Assembly (NCBI GenBank): GCA_030682385.1
Contig: JAUXOG010000118.1
Coordinates: 1-34,419, forward strand
DNA: 34,419 bases
Reading direction: 5' to 3'
From: Bacteroidota bacterium
GTDB lineage: Bacteria > Bacteroidota > Ignavibacteria > UBA10030 > BY39
This document shows, in pieces, positions 24,443 to 33,346 of the stretch (position 1 is the first letter of the stretch; every line of letters starts with the position of its first letter). Made by a program: the position numbers and the translations under genes. The notes under the pieces were generated by a model, which saw nothing but the letters and a program-made list of their open reading frames with translations, was not told the DNA's origin and did not search any database.

Positions 24443-24652
24443 TCTCAGTTCACTAACACACGAGTATCGAACTGGGTGTTTGCATCCCTTATAATCGGTG
24501 TGTTTGTCGGAATTACCGGTCTTGCTATCTTGACTGGAAATTGGCAGAATAAAATTTCTGAAGAAGAATACTTAAAAAGATTTAAAGAGTTGGATAAACC
24601 ACTTTACCAACATTTCGGCGGTCAGGTGCCTGAGTATGGACCGAAGGATTAA
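24443..24652 (+). pseudogene. Continuation of the NapH-like protein after the in-frame stop
   Basis: The same frame continues for 69 codons to TAA 24650-24652. It encodes SQFTNTRVSNWVF, a membrane helix (FASLIIGVFVGITGLAILTG) and a soluble tail with WQNKISEEEYLKRFKEL and PEYGPKD. A C-terminal helix with 'WQNxISxEEYL' is what I expect at the end of this NapH-like family (recalled, not searched). There is no good start site inside, so without readthrough or suppression it is not made. Confidence 0.7.
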
Positions 24653-24654
24653 AT

Positions 24655-24930
24655 TATAGATGAACATACCGCTCCTCTGGAGCGGAAATATGGTTACGAT
24701 CATTCTTCTACAAACATGCGAGTCCTACGGACTCATGCATAAAATTTAACTGTGATTGTCTCCGTTAGGAGGCAGATGTCTGTAGATAAGATTTCGGATA
24801 TGATTTCGACTCCGTAGGTGTCGAATGTCTGTAGAACATGAAATACGGTAGCAAACCGACCCCAGCGGCCTGCCCGCCGTCCCGCTTTGCGGGACTATGG
24901 TAGGCGGGGGGCGAATGTTTGTATGATAAA
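24655..24930. repeat. Array of five stem-loop repeat units
   Basis: This gene-free stretch holds five hairpins, most with a tail like (g)aatgtYtgtaga. Unit 1: CCGCTCCTCTGGAGCGG (24669-24685). Unit 2, reverse orientation: stem GAGTCC/GGACTC (24720-24734), tail at 24706-24719. Unit 3: CTCCGTTAGGAG (24760-24771) with tail at 24774-24787. Unit 4: CGACTCCGTAGGTGTCG (24807-24823) with tail AATGTCTGTAGAACAT. Unit 5 (24857-24927): tail GAATGTTTGTATGAT and a nested GC-rich palindrome GTCCCGCTTTGCGGGAC (24879-24895). Spacing and orientation are irregular. No transposase is present. Confidence 0.75.
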
Positions 24931-24965
24931 AGAAAAATATCAGTTGATTAAAAAAAGGAAAATAA

Positions 24966-25760
24966 ATGGTAAAAAGAAAAATTATAAAAATAGATGAATC
25001 ACTTTGCGACGGATGTGCCCTCTGTATTCCCTCTTGTCCCGAAGGTGCACTGCAAATTGTAAATGGGAAAGCAAAACTTGTTAAAGAAAGTTTTTGCGAT
25101 GGATTAGGTGCCTGCCTCGGAGATTGTCCTCAGAATGCTTTAACAGTTGTCGAAGAATTTACTGAAGAATATGACAATGTAAGTGTAAATGAACATATTA
25201 AATTAAATGCACCGGATAAACTGCAAACCCACATTGACCACATGGCTCAGCACGGGCACGAATTATCTTTTTCAAAAATGAATATGTTGGGTGGTGGCTG
25301 TCCGTCAGCACGAACTATCCAGTGGGCGCAACCACAAGCACAAGCACAAGAACAAGAACAAAAAGTAAATTTTGCATCACAGCTTCGTCAGTGGCCCGTT
25401 CAACTCCATTTGGTCCCGCCAACTGCGCCTTATTTCCAGAATGCTGATTTTGTGCTTGTTGCCGATTGCGTTCCGTTTGCTTATCCAAATTTTCATTCCG
25501 AATTTTTATCGGGTAACGCAATTGCCATCGCCTGTCCGAAATTAGACGATACAACTCCTTATGTTCAAAAGCTTGCTCAGATATTTAAAACAGCAAATTT
25601 AAAGAGTGTAAAGGTTGTGATGATGGAAGTTCCGTGTTGTTCGGGATTAGTGAGGTTGGTACAAGAGGCAGCTAATTATTCCGGGCTCGTTTTACCGATA
25701 GAAATAGTAACAATAGGTATTAAAGGAAACTTATTGGGAAGTAAAATCCTACAACATTAA
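24966..25760 (+). CDS. Ferredoxin-type 4Fe-4S protein with C-terminal redox domain
   Basis: This 264-aa cytoplasmic protein has an N-terminal ferredoxin pair. Cluster 1 is complete (CDGCALCIPSCP, C14/C17/C20/C24). Cluster 2 (CDGLGACLGDCP, 44-55) has Leu where the second Cys is expected. A His/Met-rich stretch and a low-complexity QAQAQEQEQ segment (~123-131, from near-perfect CAAGCA/CAAGAA repeats) follow. The C-terminal half is conserved-looking, with VADCVPFAYPNFHSEFL, AIACPKLDD and MMEVPCCSGLVRLV; these cysteines could bind a further metal site or supply missing ligands. Its position suggests a reductant or electron carrier for this nitrogen-oxide island. Exact role unknown. Confidence 0.8.
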   Translation: MVKRKIIKIDESLCDGCALCIPSCPEGALQIVNGKAKLVKESFCDGLGACLGDCPQNALTVVEEFTEEYDNVSVNEHIKLNAPDKLQTHIDHMAQHGHELSFSKMNMLGGGCPSARTIQWAQPQAQAQEQEQKVNFASQLRQWPVQLHLVPPTAPYFQNADFVLVADCVPFAYPNFHSEFLSGNAIAIACPKLDDTTPYVQKLAQIFKTANLKSVKVVMMEVPCCSGLVRLVQEAANYSGLVLPIEIVTIGIKGNLLGSKILQH

Positions 25761-25772
25761 AAAAAGAACACT

Positions 25773-26531
25773 ATGGATTCTGATCAAATAAAATATTTTT
25801 ATGATGAGTTTGCCGGTGATTACGACTTGATGACTCAGTTTGAATCTCGTTTTAAAAAAGAGAGTTCTGCTTTTCAAAAAATTGTTGACCAATTTTATAT
25901 TAAGAAAGTTCTTGATGCGGGTTGCGGGACGGGCTTCCATTCGATTTTACTATCTAAACTTGGCTGCGAAGTTACTGCTGCCGATATATCCCAAAATATG
26001 ATAGACCTCTTAAATTCAAAAAAGGCATCTTACGGTGTAGAGATAAAAACTGTATTAGCGAGTTTTCAGGAGTTAGCAGCCAAAGTGGATTCCGGGTTCG
26101 ATGGTGTATTCTGTATGGGAAATTCTCTTCCCCACTTGCTCACAACTGAAGAGATAAAAACAGCGTTAGACAATTTTTATCGACTTCTAATGAAAGGCGG
26201 AAAGTTAATTTTACAAATATTGAATTACAATAAAATTCTTTCAGAGAAGAAAAAGATACAAAGTGTCCGCGAGATTCAGGGCAAAACATTTATACGATAT
26301 TATACATATACAGAGTCATTATTAGAATTTAATATTATGACTATAGACAAAGCAGGAAACAATATTGGAGCGGACATCCGGTCGATCTTATTATTTCCAA
26401 TTCAAAAAGAGTTGTTAGAAAGATTACTAACAGATTCAAAATATATTAACATAAATATTTACGGAACAATTTCTATGGGTCAATACAATCCGAGAGAATC
26501 TAACGATATATTTATCATCGCTGAGAAATAA
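25773..26531 (+). CDS. Class I SAM-dependent methyltransferase
   Basis: This 252-aa soluble protein has methyltransferase motif I VLDAGCGTGFHSILLSKLG (~46-64), motif II VTAADIS with the acidic residue that binds the ribose, and motif IV-like GFDGVFCMGNSLPHLL. The C-terminal half is a beta-rich substrate region. It starts 12 bp after the ferredoxin gene and so probably shares its transcript. The substrate cannot be told from the sequence. Confidence 0.85.
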   Translation: MDSDQIKYFYDEFAGDYDLMTQFESRFKKESSAFQKIVDQFYIKKVLDAGCGTGFHSILLSKLGCEVTAADISQNMIDLLNSKKASYGVEIKTVLASFQELAAKVDSGFDGVFCMGNSLPHLLTTEEIKTALDNFYRLLMKGGKLILQILNYNKILSEKKKIQSVREIQGKTFIRYYTYTESLLEFNIMTIDKAGNNIGADIRSILLFPIQKELLERLLTDSKYININIYGTISMGQYNPRESNDIFIIAEK

Positions 26532-26633
26532 AGTTGATATTATCAATTGAGATAAGTATATTTTATCAGTCTGATTCGGGTAGTAATTATACTTAAAACA
26601 ATAATCGGTATAAATTAAATTATGGAGGTTTTT

Positions 26634-27965
26634 ATGAGTAGACAAAAATATTCGTCAATAATTACAGTTCTAGCTGTTTCTATTTGTGTGCTATATCTCT
26701 CCCTGGGATTTAAAAACTCTGAAAATAATCGCCCCTTAAAAGATGATGACAGTAAAGCGTGTATTGACTGTCATTCGAAAGAGGGGATGGGGGTGAGTAT
26801 CGTACAGATGTGGCGCGAAAGCAAACATTCTAAAAATGACATTGGTTGTTTCGATTGCCATGAAGCCGAACAGAGTGATGCCGATGGGTTCGACCATTAT
26901 GGAAAGCGAATTGCAACCATAGTTTCACCAAGGGATTGCGGTAAATGTCATGAGCAGGAGGTAACAGAATTCGACGGAAGTCACCATGCGAAGGCTGCCC
27001 AATTCATCGGCTCTTTGGATAATATCCTCGGAGAGATTGTTGAAGGCGCAGCCGCTGCAAATTCCGGATGCAGACAGTGTCATGGAAGTATTGTTCAAGT
27101 AAAAAACGGCAAGCTCGATGCTACAACTTGGCCCAATACGGGCATCGGTCGGGTAAATCCTGATGGAAGTAAAGGCTCTTGCACAGCTTGTCATTCAAGG
27201 CACAGTTTCTCAGTCGCACAAGCCCGCCAGCCTGAGGCATGCGGTAAATGCCACATGGGACCCGACCATCCTCAGATGGAAATTTATACTGAATCTAAAC
27301 ACGGTATAAAATTCCAAGCCGTTCGAAGCACAGGTCTAATGAATTTAGATAAAGAGGAATGGGTTGTAGGAAAGGATTATACCTCAGCGCCTACATGTGT
27401 AACGTGCCATATGAGTGCTACACCGAGCCAGAAGGTAAGCCACGACATCGGAAGGAGAATTAGCTGGACACTGCGCCCGCCAGTCTCAATTAAATTAGAA
27501 AACGATATTGAAAAACGTTCAAGGATGAAAGATGTTTGTATGCAGTGCCATGCGAAAGAACACACCGAAAATTTCTTTACACAGTATGACGAGGCTGTAG
27601 AACTGTATAACGAGAAATTCGGTAAACCGGCAAAGGGCATAATGGATAAATTTTATGCTGATAAAAAACTTACAAAGACACCGTTCGATGAAGAAATTGA
27701 GTGGATTTATTACGAGCTTTGGCATCACGAGGGAAGACGTGCGCGTATGGGCGCATCAATGATGGGTCCTGACTATACACAGTGGCATGGTTTCTATGAA
27801 GTCGCAAAACATTTTTACAACAAATTTATCCCGGACGCTGAAAAGATTCAAAAAGGTTCAACCAAGCAGGTTATGGATTCGAAATTTCATGAATGGAAAA
27901 AAGGATTAACAGAGGAACAGAAAAAAGAAATACTCGATTTTTATAAAAAACGATATGGTGAATAA
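26634..27965 (+). CDS. Octaheme cytochrome c, hydroxylamine oxidoreductase (HAO) family
   Basis: This 443-aa periplasmic protein has a signal or anchor helix (IITVLAVSICVLYLSLGF) and eight CxxCH sites at 43, 72, 102, 146, 183, 203, 255 and 302. The segments CTACHSRHSFSVAQARQPEACGKCHMGPDHPQ and YELWHHEGRRARMGASMMGPDYTQWHGFYE are typical of HAO-family octaheme proteins. Members without the heme-crosslinking Tyr reduce nitrite or hydroxylamine to ammonium; the context favours a reductive role but the Tyr cannot be placed with confidence. The start is ATG 26634 behind GGAGG at 26624-26628; an ATG at 26622 lies on the ribosome-binding site itself and is rejected. Confidence 0.9.
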   Translation: MSRQKYSSIITVLAVSICVLYLSLGFKNSENNRPLKDDDSKACIDCHSKEGMGVSIVQMWRESKHSKNDIGCFDCHEAEQSDADGFDHYGKRIATIVSPRDCGKCHEQEVTEFDGSHHAKAAQFIGSLDNILGEIVEGAAAANSGCRQCHGSIVQVKNGKLDATTWPNTGIGRVNPDGSKGSCTACHSRHSFSVAQARQPEACGKCHMGPDHPQMEIYTESKHGIKFQAVRSTGLMNLDKEEWVVGKDYTSAPTCVTCHMSATPSQKVSHDIGRRISWTLRPPVSIKLENDIEKRSRMKDVCMQCHAKEHTENFFTQYDEAVELYNEKFGKPAKGIMDKFYADKKLTKTPFDEEIEWIYYELWHHEGRRARMGASMMGPDYTQWHGFYEVAKHFYNKFIPDAEKIQKGSTKQVMDSKFHEWKKGLTEEQKKEILDFYKKRYGE

Positions 27966-27991
27966 AACAAACAATTTACAAGGAGACATAA

Positions 27992-29245
27992 ATGAAAAAT
28001 TTACTTTTACGTACAACACTTGTGGTAGTTGTGACAATGTTTGTGTCCGGTGGCTTAACCGCACAAACCTGCGTTGAGTGTCATAAAAAGACTACTCCGA
28101 ATATTGTCACAGACTGGCAGTTAAGCAAACACAGTCAGAATGATATCACGTGTTCCACCTGCCATGGCAAGGAACATAACTCAGCGACCACCGTCGAGTT
28201 GGTAAAAATTCCCACACCCGAAAAATGTGCAGAATGTCATGATGAAAAAGTTGAGCAATACAAAAAAGGTAAACATGCACTGGCTTGGGCAGCTATGAAA
28301 GCCATGCCCACTGCACACATGCAGCCGATGGCATTGATGGAAGGTATGAAAGGCTGTGGCGGTTGCCATAAAATTGGAATGAAAACCGAAGCCGAGATAA
28401 AAGATTTAAAAAAGAGTGGTGCTGGATTCGGAGTCGCTTCATGCGATGCTTGTCATACTCGACACACTTTTTCAGTGCAAGAAGCAAAACAACCGCAAGC
28501 TTGCCAGACTTGCCATATGGGTTTCGACCATCCGCAATGGGAAATGTATTCTTCATCTAAACACGGTGTACGTTATTTATTAAAACAAAATAAAACACTG
28601 CCAGAAAACACTGCCGCACCTACTTGTCAAACTTGTCACATGCAGGAAGGTAACCACGAAGTTAGAACTGCTTGGGGATTTCTTGCTGTTCGACTCCCAT
28701 TACCTGAGGACAAACAATGGGCTGCAGACCGAGCAACTATTCTTCAAGGTTTAGGTGTGCTTGACCCTGAAGGAAAACCTACACCGCGTCTCGATATTGT
28801 AAAAGCTGCCGATGTTGCCCGACTTACACAAGAAGATTGGCAGAAAGAACGTGATAAAATGATTAAGACTTGTAATCAGTGTCACTCGGCAAACTTTGCA
28901 AAAGGAGAGTTGGAGAAGGGCGACAATATGATTAAAGAAGCTGACAGGTTGATGGCGGAAGCAATCCGAACGGTTGCAGGTTTGTACAAGGATGGAGTAA
29001 TTAAAAAAGCTAAAAACTACACGTACAATTTCCCGGATTTGCTTACTTTCCACGATGCACCGACAGAGGTCGAACAAGAGTTGTTTGTAATGTTTCTTGA
29101 ACATAGGATGCGAGCGTTTCAAGGTACTTTCCACGCAAATCCCGATTATGCTTTGTGGTATGGTTGGAGTGAGATGAAGAGGAGCTTGACAAAAATTAAT
29201 AATCTTGCAGTTGATATGCGAGAGAAAACAAAGAAAAAGAAATAA
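27992..29245 (+). CDS. Second octaheme cytochrome c of the HAO family
   Basis: This 417-aa protein has a cleavable signal peptide (LLLRTTLVVVVTMFVSGGLTAQ) and eight CxxCH sites at 27, 54, 79, 122, 151, 171, 212 and 294. It shares with the preceding gene the motif CDACHTRHTFSVQEAKQPQACQTCHMGFDHPQWE and the end pattern HRMRAFQGTFHANPDYALWYGW, so it is a diverged tandem paralogue. The spacing between hemes 7 and 8 is longer (78 residues against 43) and the conserved WHHEGRRAR is changed to FLEHRMRAF. A different substrate or an electron-transfer role is plausible. AAGGAG precedes the ATG. Confidence 0.88.
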   Translation: MKNLLLRTTLVVVVTMFVSGGLTAQTCVECHKKTTPNIVTDWQLSKHSQNDITCSTCHGKEHNSATTVELVKIPTPEKCAECHDEKVEQYKKGKHALAWAAMKAMPTAHMQPMALMEGMKGCGGCHKIGMKTEAEIKDLKKSGAGFGVASCDACHTRHTFSVQEAKQPQACQTCHMGFDHPQWEMYSSSKHGVRYLLKQNKTLPENTAAPTCQTCHMQEGNHEVRTAWGFLAVRLPLPEDKQWAADRATILQGLGVLDPEGKPTPRLDIVKAADVARLTQEDWQKERDKMIKTCNQCHSANFAKGELEKGDNMIKEADRLMAEAIRTVAGLYKDGVIKKAKNYTYNFPDLLTFHDAPTEVEQELFVMFLEHRMRAFQGTFHANPDYALWYGWSEMKRSLTKINNLAVDMREKTKKKK

Positions 29246-29252
29246 CGTAAAC

Positions 29253-29804
29253 ATGAAAGCAACTGAACAATTAATGCAAGAGCATCAGGGCATTATGTTA
29301 ATGCTAAATATAATGAGCAAAGTAGTTGATAAGGTTGAAAAAGTTCAGGAACTAAATATTGTTCATCAGGAAAAGATAATAGAATTTCTTAAGGTATTTG
29401 CCGATAAATGTCATCACGGAAAAGAGGAAGATATATTATTTCCTGTCCTGGAGAGCAAAGGAGTCCCGCGTGAGAATGGCCCAATCGGTGTTATGCTATT
29501 CGAGCATAAAGTAGGCAGGGGATTTATCAAAGAAATGATTGAAGCTTTTGAACAGTTCAAGACCGGTGATAAAAATGCTTTGTCTAAAATATCTAACAGC
29601 ATGAGAAGCTATATTAATCTCCTCACAGGACACATACACAAGGAGAACAATATTCTTTTTCCGATGGGTGATAGAGTTTTATCCGACCAGCTTCAGACTG
29701 AGTTATACGAGAAATTCGAGAAGTTGGAAGAAGAGAAAATCGGACTTGGTAAACACGAAGAGTTCCACCGGATGTTGAAAGAGTTGAAGGATATTTATCT
29801 ATAA
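29253..29804 (+). CDS. Hemerythrin-domain protein
   Basis: This 183-aa soluble protein is a four-helix di-iron hemerythrin-like fold. Ligand motifs: MQEHQGIML (His11 region), KCHHGKEEDILFPVLE (HxxxE), MLFEHKVGRG and GHIHKENNILFPMGD (HxxxE). Such proteins bind O2 or NO or help repair Fe-S clusters. The start is ATG 29253; the frame is open upstream into the octaheme gene, but the conserved part begins here. It lies 7 bp after the octaheme stop, so it is co-transcribed with the cytochromes. A role in NO handling is inferred from that position. Confidence 0.88.
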   Translation: MKATEQLMQEHQGIMLMLNIMSKVVDKVEKVQELNIVHQEKIIEFLKVFADKCHHGKEEDILFPVLESKGVPRENGPIGVMLFEHKVGRGFIKEMIEAFEQFKTGDKNALSKISNSMRSYINLLTGHIHKENNILFPMGDRVLSDQLQTELYEKFEKLEEEKIGLGKHEEFHRMLKELKDIYL

Positions 29805-29815
29805 TTAATTAAAAT

Positions 29816-29855
29816 AAGAAGGGTGGTGAAAGCTAACTCACCACCCTTCTTTGTT
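29816..29855. terminator. Bidirectional terminator between convergent genes
   Basis: A perfect 14-bp inverted repeat, AAGAAGGGTGGTGA (29816-29829) and TCACCACCCTTCTT (29838-29851), has an 8-nt loop. T-rich sequence follows on the plus side and A-rich sequence precedes it for the minus strand. It separates the hemerythrin gene from the convergent T9SS protein gene. Confidence 0.9.
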
Positions 29856-29880
29856 ACTCGCTTAGTCTGGACTATTGTCC

Positions 29881-32800
29881 TTATTTGAGAATTACCATCT
29901 TCTTAACACCCATAAATTTCTGTCCGACTGGATTGTCTTCATCTTTTACTGATTCGGCAACGATGCGGTAGAAGTAAATTCCAGAAGACAACTGAGCATC
30001 CGCCGATGAAAACTCAACTTCCTGCGCCCCATCATCCATCTCTTGTCTATCGAGCAGAGTTGCTACTTCCTGTCCTAAAGTGTTATATACCTTTAATGTT
30101 ACGATACTCACCTGAGGTAAGTAGAATTCAATTATCGTAGATGGATTAAACGGGTTAGGATAATTCTGGTTGAGTGTAAATTGTTCAGGTATTGCTGATG
30201 GGATTGATATAATCGATATCGTTCCCATACTTATTGCTATACTATCCAGACGTAAGAAAGGAACTTCATCCAATGGTTTCACACCTTTGAGTTCTAATTT
30301 AGTCCCAAAGCTTATAGTGTCAATCGGACCACTGAAAGCGCCGTTAATCTTTCTTATCTTTGTCCAAAGTGTTTCAGGGTCAATACCAGCAAAGAGGGGA
30401 GGCATTATGCATTGCGGGGTCTGTGCAGTGTCTTTGTACGAGGACATGTAAATATCCAACATATCTGCAATCGTCCTGATTGGAGCATTGTTCATTGGAT
30501 TTGTACCGCCCTCGTCGAAGATTAAATTTCCGAAGCCAGGTGGTAATATTCCATAATCGCTGCCTAAAATATTTGCCCGCAGAGCTATTGCCTCTGCAAA
30601 TAGTTTATTGTTGTGTTTTGTCGGTGTGAGTGATTTTTGTTCATTTCTAATCGTCCGCATGTTGGAGAATTTGTCCAAACATCTTGCAATGCCAATATGC
30701 ATTCGGTCATTCTTCTCGACTAATGATTTTTGAACGTACTTGTAATTTGGATGCACCACGGAATGTGGCCCACCTACACCGACTTTCAAGTTAGTTCCTC
30801 CACCTGCTGCCAAAAAATTGATGGCATTAGGCATCGGAAGTCGATACGCATTTGTAAACGTTTCCAAGTGTCCGACATAAATTCCGCCAACCGCGGTCAT
30901 CCACTTTTGAGTTGAAGCATGTTGCACTCCAATCTTTTGCGAGTATCCATGCAGAGTAACTGAATCACCGGGTTGAACATATTCCTCAAATATTATTTTA
31001 ATCCTCTTGTATTTTACGTCGAGGAATTCAATAGTCCCAGGTTTTGAACAAGTTACCGTTGACGGGATCATAGATTTTGATGTATGAACAATAAGTCCGA
31101 GAGCTGGCGCGGTATAATCGTTATGGAGTGTGATTGTGAACTCGGTCTTATCGGGCTTTGGTTTTATTAAATTGTGTTTATTTTTCTGGTCTACTGCAAG
31201 CGCTAAACTTTCAGGTAAGAAGGTCCTGAATGTAAGTGTGAAGTTACTGTCAGGAGTGTCGCCGAAATTTTTATCTATGAGGGCTTCTTCTGCACCGAGG
31301 TCAACAAAATAAGGTCTGAAGTAAGTGGGAAGAGTTTGTCTCCAGTAGGGCCGCCATACTTCGCTAACTGTGTATTTACCGGGCCAGATTCCTGTAAAAC
31401 TGTAATTTCCATCCTGATTGGTAGCAACAGTCTTGCTTATCATTGTTTCATAGATAGTAGAACCGCTGAGTATAATTGTCCAGTTAACTAATCCGTTCTC
31501 TCCATCATCTTTTTTTCCATTTCCATTTGAGTCGTTGAACTTCATTCCGCCGACGGAACCCGGTTCAATTTGGTAATTACCAAAATCGAGTGTGTCGAAT
31601 TTACCATCTGGAGCCATTAAAATGATGTAGCACGATTCGGGGTACGATTGATACCAGCCGAGTGATGGTATTTCAAAAACCTTATAAGTTCCTTCCGGAA
31701 GGTTTAGGAATTGATAGTAACCGCTGCTGTCTGTTGTTGTTTTTCTGTAGTTATTAAATTTACCACCTGAGCCTTGTTTGTATAAACGTATATTAACACC
31801 TGCTAAACCCTCATCGTTTTGATCCCGTAAATGGTTCTTGTTACGGTCATGAAATTTCTGACCTAATATTCCGTTTACGGTTGGATCATAATAGTTTCCA
31901 AAATCTTTACCATTCACTGTTGAAAATAAATCAGGAACTTCAACGATATAATATTCTTCAGCTGGATAAGTTTGCACCCACCCACGTTTCGTGTTCTCCT
32001 TTACGATGTATGTTCCCGGTTCATAAACATACAATTGATATTGACCGATGGAGTCTGTACGGTCATAATCGATCACGTTACCAAGCGTATCTGTGATAAG
32101 GATTTTCCATTCGCCGATTAATGTATCTCCACCGTCGTATGAACTGCTCCGATTTAGGTCGTGGAATTTAATACCGTTAATAAAACTTGCATGAGTGTAA
32201 TTGCCAAAGTGGATACTATCGACAAGTGTATCGGGAGTTGCAAGATTAATATCCCATTGACCCGATTGTGGATATGTCTGTACCCAATTTGGTTGTGGTG
32301 TTTCAGTTAATATATAACTGCCAAGTGGCAACGGTAACCAATATCTACCGCGATAATTTGTGCGTGTCGTAAGTGAAATTTCTTGTCCTGTTGCTGTAAT
32401 TAACCAATCTTTAACTCCGCGTTCCCCGATGTCCTTGATGCTGTTATTATTGACGTCGAAGAATTTTTTACCTGTTATCATTCCGCTTTGGTCGAAAATT
32501 ATTACATCATCTACAAACCAGCCGGGGAATTCATTAAATAATGGATCTCCTGTATCAAAGTAAAAACGTATTTTTATGCTTTGGTTGGCATAAGGAGTAA
32601 GGTCGAGTGTAGTAATTATCCAGCCATCGCTTGTACCTGATGGGGCAACTCCGTAACCACCTCTTAAGTGGGACCAACTTGCACCGTCGTCAGTTGTAAC
32701 ATCCACCATACAATAATCCCAACCTAATTCAGTTGTATAGTTTTCTGTGAACAATAAATTGATAGACCCCACGGTTCCGGTGAGGTTAATTGTTGGTGAT

Positions 32801-33267
32801 ATAAGTGCGTTGTTAATTCTCGAGTCGTTGTTGTAGTTTTCTTGCTGGTCGAAACCGGGCCACCAGCTTTTAACCGCTGAAGTTGAGTTCAAAATAGTTT
32901 GGTGCCAAATATCGGAGTTGGAATAAGCAACTGTTGTCCAACCACCTACGCCTCCTTCCATGTTGTCGTAGAATATTATATTGGAAGAAGTTTTATAGTT
33001 TAGGTCGACTTGGATTCCGACTTTGCCTGTTGAGGATGATTGTTTATAAAGATTTTCTTTTTTAGTTTCTCTCGCAATTCTCTGTTGATAATTGCGTAGT
33101 TGCTGATTAGCGTTCATTGCACGTTCACGTAAAGAATTTGATTGTTGTGGGGAAGCTTGTGAATGTGTAGATAATAAGAAACAAGCTAGTACGAAATACA
33201 GAATACGAACGAAATACTGCCTTCCCTCGATAATCAATGATTTAAAAAATGTCGAATAGGTGTTCAT
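29881..33267 (-). CDS. Large secreted SdrD-repeat protein with T9SS sorting domain
   Basis: This 1128-aa exported protein has a signal peptide near 10-38 (YFVRILYFVLACFLLSTHSQA). Residues ~97-260 (FYDNMEGGVGGW ... FPGWFVDDVIIF) form a jelly-roll like the MAM or choice-of-anchor type. Four SdrD-B-type repeats follow, each beginning like GKKFFDVNNNSIKDIGERGV, GIKFHDLNRSSSYDGGD, GQKFHDRNKNHLRDQNDEG and GMKFNDSNGNGKKDDGENG, with Asp/Asn-rich calcium-binding-like loops. The middle region (~690-1030) is unassigned. The last ~90 residues are a type A sorting domain (NYPNPFNPST, YNTLGQEVATLL, SGIYFYRIVAES), so it leaves by the type IX system. Probable surface adhesin or matrix protein; monocistronic. 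Confidence 0.88.
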   Translation of the reverse strand: MNTYSTFFKSLIIEGRQYFVRILYFVLACFLLSTHSQASPQQSNSLRERAMNANQQLRNYQQRIARETKKENLYKQSSSTGKVGIQVDLNYKTSSNIIFYDNMEGGVGGWTTVAYSNSDIWHQTILNSTSAVKSWWPGFDQQENYNNDSRINNALISPTINLTGTVGSINLLFTENYTTELGWDYCMVDVTTDDGASWSHLRGGYGVAPSGTSDGWIITTLDLTPYANQSIKIRFYFDTGDPLFNEFPGWFVDDVIIFDQSGMITGKKFFDVNNNSIKDIGERGVKDWLITATGQEISLTTRTNYRGRYWLPLPLGSYILTETPQPNWVQTYPQSGQWDINLATPDTLVDSIHFGNYTHASFINGIKFHDLNRSSSYDGGDTLIGEWKILITDTLGNVIDYDRTDSIGQYQLYVYEPGTYIVKENTKRGWVQTYPAEEYYIVEVPDLFSTVNGKDFGNYYDPTVNGILGQKFHDRNKNHLRDQNDEGLAGVNIRLYKQGSGGKFNNYRKTTTDSSGYYQFLNLPEGTYKVFEIPSLGWYQSYPESCYIILMAPDGKFDTLDFGNYQIEPGSVGGMKFNDSNGNGKKDDGENGLVNWTIILSGSTIYETMISKTVATNQDGNYSFTGIWPGKYTVSEVWRPYWRQTLPTYFRPYFVDLGAEEALIDKNFGDTPDSNFTLTFRTFLPESLALAVDQKNKHNLIKPKPDKTEFTITLHNDYTAPALGLIVHTSKSMIPSTVTCSKPGTIEFLDVKYKRIKIIFEEYVQPGDSVTLHGYSQKIGVQHASTQKWMTAVGGIYVGHLETFTNAYRLPMPNAINFLAAGGGTNLKVGVGGPHSVVHPNYKYVQKSLVEKNDRMHIGIARCLDKFSNMRTIRNEQKSLTPTKHNNKLFAEAIALRANILGSDYGILPPGFGNLIFDEGGTNPMNNAPIRTIADMLDIYMSSYKDTAQTPQCIMPPLFAGIDPETLWTKIRKINGAFSGPIDTISFGTKLELKGVKPLDEVPFLRLDSIAISMGTISIISIPSAIPEQFTLNQNYPNPFNPSTIIEFYLPQVSIVTLKVYNTLGQEVATLLDRQEMDDGAQEVEFSSADAQLSSGIYFYRIVAESVKDEDNPVGQKFMGVKKMVILK

Positions 33268-33346
33268 ACGTAACCTCGTTTTATTAATATAAATTGAATT
33301 GTTCCCAGTACGACTAACTCCTAGGAAATTAATTATTTAAACAATG

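Noticed and set aside
24655-24930. CRISPR-like array
   Set aside because: Units differ in stem sequence, spacing and orientation; there are no equal spacers and no cas genes.
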